Shown here piece by piece: positions 7,173 to 12,871 of a DNA stretch of 18,295 nt. Under the pieces are notes generated by a model, which was given only the letters and a program-made list of their open reading frames with translations, had not been told where the DNA came from and made no database searches. Both the position numbers and the translations under genes were made by a program. Source of the DNA: JAOUEA01 sp035550775 (lineage in GTDB: Bacteria > Actinomycetota > UBA4738 > HRBIN12); contig DASZOO010000126.1 in assembly GCA_035550775.1 (NCBI GenBank), positions 1 to 18,295 of the forward strand, read 5' to 3'. The first letter of the stretch is position 1. Each line of letters opens with the position of its first letter.

Positions 7173-8180
7173 TCAGAGCGTCGAGGCCACGAGCGCGGCG
7201 AGGTCGGCCAGACGGCTCGAGTATCCCCACTCGTTGTCGTACCAGCCGACCGCCTTCACGACGTTGCCCATGACCATCGTGGCGCCGGCGTCGAACGTGC
7301 ACGAGGCCTGGCTGCCCACGATGTCGGTCGACACGATCGGGTCTTCGGTGTAGACCAGCTTCCCTGCGAGGGAGCCGTTCTCCGATGCCGCGCGGAACGC
7401 GGCGTTGACCTCGTCGACGGTGACCTCGCGAGCCACGGTCGTGACGAGGTCGGTGACCGACCCGTCGGGCACGGGCACGCGCATCGACATGCCGTCGAGC
7501 TTGCCCTGCAGGTGCGGCAGCACGAGGCCGGTGGCCTTGGCCGCACCCGTCGTGGTGGGGATGATGTTCATCGCGGCCGCCCGAGCCCGGCGCAGATCCT
7601 TGTGGGGCAGGTCGAGGATCTGCTGGTCGTTCGTGTAGGCGTGCACCGTGGTCATGAAGCCCTGCTGGATGCCGAACGCGTCGTCGATCACCTTCGCCAT
7701 CGGGGCGACGCAGTTCGTCGTGCAGGAGGCGTTCGAGATCACGTGATGGTTCGCCGGGTCGTAGGCGTCGTCGTTGACGCCGAGTACGACCGTCAGATCC
7801 TCGTTCTTCGCGGGCGCGCTGATGATCACCTTCTGTGCGCCGGCCTCGAGGTGGGCGGCCGCCTTCTCACGATCGGTGAAGATGCCGGTCGACTCGATCA
7901 CGATCTCGGCGCCGAGCTCTTTCCACGGCAGATCTGCCGGGTTGCGCTCGGCCAGCACCCGGAGCTCGTCGCCGTCGATCACCAGACCGTTCTCGCCGAG
8001 GGTCACCTCGCCCGGATAGCGGCCGTGCACGGAGTCGTACTTCAGCAGGTGGGCCATGGTGGCCGCGTCGCCGAGGTCGTTCACGGCCACGAAGTCGAAG
8101 TCGAGCCCGAGTTCCTTCGACGCCCGGAAGAAGTTCCGGCCGATGCGACCGAATCCGTTGATGCCGATCTTGACGCTCAC
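7173..8180 (-). CDS. gap: Glyceraldehyde-3-phosphate dehydrogenase, type I
   Basis: The enzyme oxidises and phosphorylates glyceraldehyde 3-phosphate with NAD+. The product is 335 residues, the usual length. The Rossmann motif INGFGRIGRN is at the start, the catalytic cysteine Cys153 sits in SNASCTTNC, the partner histidine is in TVHAYTNDQ, and the end carries WYDNEWGYSSR. The residues after the second strand read AVNDLGD, which fits NAD rather than NADP use. Two in-frame GTG codons compete: 8189 lies inside the ribosome binding site GAGGAGGG (8189-8196), so the GTG at 8180 with 8 bases of spacing is chosen. It is the first gene of the glycolytic block and follows rapZ by 92 bases, where yvcK and whiA would be expected in an actinobacterium. 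Confidence 0.97.
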   Translation of the reverse strand: MSVKIGINGFGRIGRNFFRASKELGLDFDFVAVNDLGDAATMAHLLKYDSVHGRYPGEVTLGENGLVIDGDELRVLAERNPADLPWKELGAEIVIESTGIFTDREKAAAHLEAGAQKVIISAPAKNEDLTVVLGVNDDAYDPANHHVISNASCTTNCVAPMAKVIDDAFGIQQGFMTTVHAYTNDQQILDLPHKDLRRARAAAMNIIPTTTGAAKATGLVLPHLQGKLDGMSMRVPVPDGSVTDLVTTVAREVTVDEVNAAFRAASENGSLAGKLVYTEDPIVSTDIVGSQASCTFDAGATMVMGNVVKAVGWYDNEWGYSSRLADLAALVASTL

Positions 8181-8188
8181 GGGGATCA

Positions 8189-8196
8189 CCCTCCTC
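8189..8196 (-). promoter_or_regulatory. Ribosome binding site of gap, which decides the start codon
   Basis: GAGGAGGG on the minus strand is the strongest Shine-Dalgarno in the window. It sits 8 bases before GTG 8180 and overlaps the alternative GTG at 8187-8189, which rules that start out. A strong site suits a highly expressed glycolytic enzyme. Confidence 0.75.
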
Positions 8197-8228
8197 GAGC
8201 AACGGGAACGAGTCGGTGGGTCACGTCC

Positions 8229-8234
8229 ATCCTA
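8229..8234 (-). promoter_or_regulatory. Possible -10 element upstream of gap
   Basis: TAGGAT on the minus strand fits the TANNNT core of an actinobacterial -10 element. It lies about 49 bases before the gap start, leaving a leader of about 40 bases that contains the strong ribosome binding site. No convincing -35 is seen at 17-19 bases. The intergenic region also holds three AGCGGC repeats on the plus strand (about 8236-8270), which could form weak stems. A separate promoter for the glycolytic genes is plausible, not proven. Confidence 0.3.
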
Positions 8235-8272
8235 GTCAGCGGCCCCCCTCAGCGGCACCGGCCGAGCGGCCC

Positions 8273-9178
8273 TCAGTTCTTGGACAGATCGCGGTGGGCG
8301 ACCGTCACCGGGATGCCGCGGTCGGTGAAGTACCGCCCCAGCTCCTCGGAGACGACGACCGAACGATGCCGGCCGCCGGTGCAGCCGACGGCGATGGTCA
8401 GATACGACTTCCCTTCGGCGACGTATCCGGGCACGATCACCTCGAGCAGCGACTCCAGGCGTTCCATGAACGTGCCGTACTGCGCCTGTCCTTGCACGTA
8501 GTCGCGCACGGGTCGATCGGTGCCGGGAAGCGGCCTGAGATCGTCGATCCAGTGCGGGTTCGGTAGGAACCGCACATCGAGCACCAGGTCGGCGTCGCGA
8601 GGCGTGCCGTACTTGAAGCCGAACGACGTGATCGAGACCTGCAGCCCGTGCTCGGGCGGCGCGTGTGAGAACGCGTCGCGGATGCGATCGCGCAGCCCGT
8701 GCGGGGTGAGTCCGCTGGTGTCGATGATGAGATCGGCGTCGCCGCGCAGGCTCTCCATCATCAGCCGCTCCTTGCGGATGCCCTCGACCACGCGGTCGGC
8801 CGGAGCCAGCGGGTGGCGCCGCCGGGTCGCCTCGTAGCGATTCACGAGATCGTCGTCGGCTGCCTCGAGGAACAGGATGCGGTAGTCCACGCGGAGCTGC
8901 TTCAGCTCGTCGAGCGCCTTGGAGAGCTCGCCGAAGAAGACCCCACCCCGGGCGTCGACGACGATCGCGATGCGCGTCGGCCCCCCCGGGCGAGAGACGA
9001 GCTCCGCCATCGTGGAGAGCAGCGCCGGCGGCAGGTTGTCGACGACGAAGTACCCGAGATCCTCGAGGGAATGCGCCGCCTCGGAGCGGCCCGCGCCCGA
9101 CAGGCCCGTGATCAGCAGGAACCCCGGCCCGGCGACCGCCGCGTCGGGGGGCGGCGCGGGGGCGGCCTCGGCGGTCAC
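8273..9178 (-). CDS. rapZ: RapZ/YvcJ family nucleotide-binding regulatory protein
   Basis: This is a P-loop protein of the RapZ (YvcJ) family, 301 residues including a short Ala/Pro-rich N-terminal extension. In E. coli the homologue is an RNA-binding adaptor that controls amino-sugar synthesis through small RNAs; in Gram-positive bacteria the molecular role is less clear. The Walker A motif is GLSGAGRSEA (about residues 24-33), followed by FVVDNLPP and AIVVDARGG. The C-terminal domain has SITSFGFKYGTPRDADLVLD, VRFLPNPHW and the conserved VGCTGGRHRSVVV. The GTG start at 9178 overlaps the uvrC stop in GTGA, so translation is probably coupled to uvrC. In other actinobacteria rapZ is followed by yvcK and whiA; neither is present here. 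Confidence 0.95.
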   Translation of the reverse strand: MTAEAAPAPPPDAAVAGPGFLLITGLSGAGRSEAAHSLEDLGYFVVDNLPPALLSTMAELVSRPGGPTRIAIVVDARGGVFFGELSKALDELKQLRVDYRILFLEAADDDLVNRYEATRRRHPLAPADRVVEGIRKERLMMESLRGDADLIIDTSGLTPHGLRDRIRDAFSHAPPEHGLQVSITSFGFKYGTPRDADLVLDVRFLPNPHWIDDLRPLPGTDRPVRDYVQGQAQYGTFMERLESLLEVIVPGYVAEGKSYLTIAVGCTGGRHRSVVVSEELGRYFTDRGIPVTVAHRDLSKN

Positions 9179-11085
9179 GCGCTCACCTTCCGATCGCGGA
9201 CGAGGCCGCCCTCACCGACGTGGGGGCCCGCCTGCCCGGGGTCGCGCAGACGCTCGTGGATGGCCGCGGCGAGCTCCTGCCCGATGCCGGGCGTCTCGGC
9301 GATCTGCTCGGCCTCGGCACGACGGAGTCGCGCGAGCGATCCGAACCGCTTCAACAACGCCTTCTTCCGCGCCGGACCGACGCCCGGCACGTCGTCGAGC
9401 GGCGATCGCAGGGCTCGCTTCTCACGCGATCGCCGGTGGAACGTGATCGCGAACCGGTGGGCCTCGTCGCGCAGGTGCTGCAGCACGAACAGCGCCTCGG
9501 AGCCCCGCGGGATCATCAGCGGCTCGGGATGGTCGGGGAAGTAGACCTCCTCGAGGCGCTTGGCCAGCCCGACGTGCGGGATCTGCAGCCCGAGGTCGCC
9601 GAGCACCTTCGATGCCACGCTCAACTGGCCGCGACCGCCGTCGACCACGACGAGCGCCGGCGGATAGGAGAACCGGCGTCCCGCCGAGGGCGCCTCGGCC
9701 TGTTCCTGCAGGAGCCGGGTGAACCGCCGTCGGAGCATCTCGTCCATGCTCGCGAAATCGTCCTGGCCGGGCACGCCCTTGATGCGGAATCGGCGGTAGT
9801 CCGACCGCTTCGGCAACCCGTCCTCGAACACGACCATGGACCCGACGATGTCGGTCGGGCCGAGGTTCGAGATGTCGTAGCACTCGATGCGGAGCGGGGC
9901 CTGTTCGAGCCCGAGCCGCTCGGCCAGCTCGGTGAGAGCCCTCGACCGCGCCCCGAAGTCGGACGCTCGACGCAGCTTGTGACGGTGGAAGGCCTCCTGG
10001 GCGTTCCGAGTGACCACCTCGTGCAGCCGGCGCTTCGCACCGCGCTCGGGAACACCGATGCGCACCTTGGTGCCCCGCCGTTCCCCCAGCCACGTCTCGA
10101 GCACGTCGCGGCCGTCGGGCTCGACCGGCACGAGCACCCTGGGGGGCACCTCGTCACGCTCCATGTAGAGCTGCAGCACGAACGACGCGACGAGCTCCTC
10201 ACGAGTGAGCTCCTCGACGCGGTCGACCACCCAGCCCTTGCGGCCGAGCACGCGCCCCCCGCGAACCATGAACACCTGGAACGCCGCCTCGAGGTCGTCG
10301 TCGGCCATGCCGATCACGTCGATGCTTTCGGGGCGATCGAGCACCATCTCCTGCGACTCGAGGGCCCGCCGGGCGGCCCCGAGTTGATCGCGGAGCTTCG
10401 CCGCCTGTTCGTACTCCTGGCGCTCGGCCGCCTCACGCATCTCGCGGTCGAGACGGTGCATCACGGGCTTGGTGTTCCCGGCGAGGAAGTCGGCGAGCGC
10501 GTCGACGTCGGCGCGGTAGGACTCGTGCGTGACGCCGCTCACCTCGGGCACGCACGGTCCGCTGCACCGGCCGATGTCGAAGTACAGGCACGGCCGCTTG
10601 GCGCGGGCCCGCTGATCGAAGAACGAGTTCGAGCACGTGCGCACCGGGAACACCCGGGTGAGCGCATCGAGCGTATCGCGGATCGCCCACGCGTGTCCGT
10701 ACGGACCGAAGTAGCGGACCTTCTTGCGCTTGGCCCCCCGAAGCACCTGAGCGCGCGGCCACTCCTCCCCCACGGTCAGTGCGAGATACGGGTAGGACTT
10801 GTCGTCGCGATAGCGGATGTTGAACCGGGGCCGGTGGCGCTGGATCAGGTTGTACTCCAGCATCAGCGCGTCGACCTCGCCGCCCGCGACGATCCACTCG
10901 ACGCTCTCGGCCGCCGACACCATCGCCTCGGTGCGGGCGTGCAGCGGCTTGCCCCAGTAGTTCGCGAGCCGCTTGCGGAGCGAGCGCGCCTTCCCGACGT
11001 AGATCACGCGGCCGTCGCGGTCGCGGAACAGGTACGCGCCGGGCTCGTCGGGGATGTCTCCTGCGGGGGGTCGGGTGAGCGTCAC
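9175..11085 (-). CDS. uvrC: UvrABC excinuclease subunit C
   Basis: UvrC makes both incisions around a DNA lesion in nucleotide excision repair. The product is 636 residues, typical. The N-terminal GIY-YIG nuclease includes AYLFRDRDGRVIYVGKARSL (Tyr18, Tyr29) and Glu77 in EYNLIQRHRPRFN. Four conserved cysteines at about 151, 166, 174 and 178 (RPCLYFDIGRCSGPC) match the cluster reported to hold an iron-sulfur centre in E. coli. A UVR domain lies near 205-243, the RNase H-like nuclease carries ECYDISN, VVVDGGRGQL and RDEAHRFAITFHR, and a tandem helix-hairpin-helix domain ends the protein (DDVPGVGPARKKALL, ETPGIGQELAAAI). The GTG at 11085 has no Shine-Dalgarno; a TACGAT box six bases upstream suggests a leaderless message. 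The gene before it, the cupredoxin lipoprotein, stops 51 bases upstream. Confidence 0.97.
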   Translation of the reverse strand: MTLTRPPAGDIPDEPGAYLFRDRDGRVIYVGKARSLRKRLANYWGKPLHARTEAMVSAAESVEWIVAGGEVDALMLEYNLIQRHRPRFNIRYRDDKSYPYLALTVGEEWPRAQVLRGAKRKKVRYFGPYGHAWAIRDTLDALTRVFPVRTCSNSFFDQRARAKRPCLYFDIGRCSGPCVPEVSGVTHESYRADVDALADFLAGNTKPVMHRLDREMREAAERQEYEQAAKLRDQLGAARRALESQEMVLDRPESIDVIGMADDDLEAAFQVFMVRGGRVLGRKGWVVDRVEELTREELVASFVLQLYMERDEVPPRVLVPVEPDGRDVLETWLGERRGTKVRIGVPERGAKRRLHEVVTRNAQEAFHRHKLRRASDFGARSRALTELAERLGLEQAPLRIECYDISNLGPTDIVGSMVVFEDGLPKRSDYRRFRIKGVPGQDDFASMDEMLRRRFTRLLQEQAEAPSAGRRFSYPPALVVVDGGRGQLSVASKVLGDLGLQIPHVGLAKRLEEVYFPDHPEPLMIPRGSEALFVLQHLRDEAHRFAITFHRRSREKRALRSPLDDVPGVGPARKKALLKRFGSLARLRRAEAEQIAETPGIGQELAAAIHERLRDPGQAGPHVGEGGLVRDRKVSA

Positions 11086-11091
11086 CCGGTC

Positions 11092-11097
11092 ATCGTA
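11092..11097 (-). promoter_or_regulatory. Possible -10 element directly before uvrC (leaderless start)
   Basis: TACGAT on the minus strand is followed by six bases and then the GTG of uvrC, so transcription would begin at the start codon itself. This agrees with the lack of a Shine-Dalgarno. No good -35 is visible, and read-through from the lipoprotein gene is also possible. Confidence 0.35.
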
Positions 11098-11136
11098 GTC
11101 GGGCCGCAGGACGCCACCGGGACCCGTCGCGCGGCG

Positions 11137-12822
11137 TCAGCCTCCGCCGCCTCCGCCGCCCGCTTCGATCGCCGCCAACGTGCCGGTCATGTTCGGGTGG
11201 ACGTCGCAGATGTAGAAGTACTCGCCGGCATCGAGGGGGTCGACGTCGAGCGTCTGCAGCACCGGACCGTTCTCGACCTCGGTGGCACCGATCTGGTCGC
11301 CGCCCTCCTCGGTGAGCAGATCGAAGTTGTGGGGGATGCCCTCGTCCTGGTTGTCGATGTTCACCGTGAACGGCTCCCCGGCGGGAGCGACGAGGCACGT
11401 GGTGTCCCACGCGATCCCGCGGGCCACGATGTCGAGTGCGATGGTGCCGTCGGCTCCGCACTCCCCGCCGTCGCCCGTCGGCGGCGGCGCGACATCGGCA
11501 GGATCCACCGTCGGGCTGGGCGCGGCCACGGCGAGCTCGGCGAGCTCGCCCTGCACCCCGAAGCGCAGGTTCTGGCCCTCGGTGTCGTACCAGGCCATGT
11601 ACACGTTCGAGCCGTCGGGGCTCGTGGCGACCGACGGCGACCGGCCGCCGATCGTGTCGAGCGTCTCCAGCGGCGCGAACGTCTCCCCGTCGTCGGAGGT
11701 CGCGAGCACCACCCCGTCGGCGTCGTCCCAGGCCGCGGCCATCGCGCCCTGGTCGTCGACCGCGATGCTCGTGGTCGGGGCCAGGTTGCCCACGGCCTCG
11801 GGGTCGGCGGGCTGCGAATCGGCGATCTTGGTGAGCGTCCACCCTGCGCCGTCCTGTCGAGCGAGCTGCACGCCGCCGTCGTCGTCGTAGAACGTCAGCA
11901 CGGCTGCCCCATCGGGGTCCACGGCCATGTCGAGGCCCCGGCCGCTGACGCCGCCGGCGACCTCGGAGGCGACCCACGAGCCACCCTGCAAGGTGGACGA
12001 CATCACGGCGCCGGCATCGGTGTCGACCCAGGCGACCATCGGGCCGTCGGCGGTGACGCCGACCCTGGTCGTCATCGGCTGCGGGCAGCCCGCGCACCGC
12101 GGGATCGTCGCCACGGTCTGCTCGCTCCACGTGTCGCCCGACCTGGTGGCGACCCGAACCTCCTGCCCGCGCGCCGCGACCGTGTACGCCACCCAGGGGT
12201 TCCCGTCGTCGTCGACCGCGACCGAGGCGCGACCGATCGGCCCGGCTCGCCGGAGCCCGATCCCGTAGTCGTACACGCGCTCGACCGAGAACGCCTCGGC
12301 CCCGCCCGCGTAGTAGATGCCGTTCTGCCCGGTCCACACCACGTGTCTGCCGCCGTCGGCGTCGACCGCGATGTCGGTGCCGTTCGTGTTGTCGGCCGTC
12401 GCGCCGACCAGGGTCCTCTCGAACGCGGGGCCGAACGGGATGTACACGCCGGTCGGCGTCTCGCGCACCTGGGCCGCGGCCCCGCGCGTCCAGACCCCCT
12501 CGGCGGACAGGCTCGCCACGCCGATCGCCGCCCCGTCTTTCGGTTCAGGATCGTCGGTCGTGATGTACGGCGCGCCGATCGGCCGCCCGACCGGGATCTC
12601 GCCTTCCTCGAGCACGGCCGGGAAGATCCAGTACGAGGTGGAGGGCACGCCGTCGGCGTCGACGGCGACCGCGGACCCGAGCCCGGCGTCGTCGAGGAAC
12701 TCCGCCACGAACGGCACGAACCGAGTTCCCTCGCCGCCGACGACCTCGCCTTCGGGGATGGAGCCGCAGCCGGCCGCCGCGAGGGCGAGGACACAGAGGA
12801 TGGTCGGCAGGCGCGTGGACAC
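11137..12822 (-). CDS. Secreted lipoprotein: beta-propeller-like repeats plus C-terminal cupredoxin (type-1 copper) domain
   Basis: I do not recognise this as a named gene. From the GTG at 12822 it is 561 residues. VSTRLPTILCVLALAAAGC is a lipoprotein signal with lipobox LAAAGC (Cys19). Residues about 40-430 hold about seven loose repeats of the form 'aVDxDGxxxvaW': for example AVAVDADGVPSTSYW, DIAVDADGGRHVVW, SVAVDDDGNPWVAYT, DMAVDPDGAAVLTFY and SVATSPDGSNVYMAW. This suggests a seven-bladed propeller of sialidase/BNR type. After a Pro-rich linker, residues about 455-552 form a plastocyanin-like domain with copper ligands His498, Cys539, His542 and Met545 (IPHNFDL; YICDVHPNM). It ends in seven glycines. 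The likely site is the outer face of the membrane, with a role in electron transfer, copper binding or sensing; this is inference. It sits between uvrA and uvrC, 49 bases after uvrA and 51 before uvrC. Confidence 0.88.
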   Translation of the reverse strand: MSTRLPTILCVLALAAAGCGSIPEGEVVGGEGTRFVPFVAEFLDDAGLGSAVAVDADGVPSTSYWIFPAVLEEGEIPVGRPIGAPYITTDDPEPKDGAAIGVASLSAEGVWTRGAAAQVRETPTGVYIPFGPAFERTLVGATADNTNGTDIAVDADGGRHVVWTGQNGIYYAGGAEAFSVERVYDYGIGLRRAGPIGRASVAVDDDGNPWVAYTVAARGQEVRVATRSGDTWSEQTVATIPRCAGCPQPMTTRVGVTADGPMVAWVDTDAGAVMSSTLQGGSWVASEVAGGVSGRGLDMAVDPDGAAVLTFYDDDGGVQLARQDGAGWTLTKIADSQPADPEAVGNLAPTTSIAVDDQGAMAAAWDDADGVVLATSDDGETFAPLETLDTIGGRSPSVATSPDGSNVYMAWYDTEGQNLRFGVQGELAELAVAAPSPTVDPADVAPPPTGDGGECGADGTIALDIVARGIAWDTTCLVAPAGEPFTVNIDNQDEGIPHNFDLLTEEGGDQIGATEVENGPVLQTLDVDPLDAGEYFYICDVHPNMTGTLAAIEAGGGGGGG

Positions 12823-12832
12823 GTCGGCGGGG

Positions 12833-12838
12833 ATACTA
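12833..12838 (-). promoter_or_regulatory. Possible -10 element before the cupredoxin lipoprotein
   Basis: TAGTAT on the minus strand lies 10 bases before the GTG at 12822, with no Shine-Dalgarno between them, so any leader would be about four bases. The -35 region is not recognisable. It follows the possible uvrA terminator, which would make the lipoprotein the first gene of a new unit. Confidence 0.35.
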
Positions 12839-12847
12839 ACAAGCACC

Positions 12848-12860
12848 ACGGCTCGTGGGA
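12848..12860 (-). terminator. Possible weak terminator after uvrA
   Basis: About a dozen bases after the uvrA stop, the minus strand reads CCACGAGCCGTGG, a perfect 5-bp stem with a three-base loop. It is followed by TGCTTGTTAGT, which is T-rich for this genome. The stem is short, so termination would be partial at best. Confidence 0.3.
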
Positions 12861-12871
12861 GCAGGCGGGGC

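Noticed and set aside
8236..8272. AGCGGC repeats after rapZ as a terminator
   Set aside because: The possible stems are only 4-5 pairs with tight loops and no U run follows, so it was not called as a terminator.
12087..12104. CxxC motif (RCAGCPQP) in the lipoprotein as a possible haem site
   Set aside because: c-type haem attachment needs CxxCH; no histidine follows. A disulfide or chance pair is more likely.
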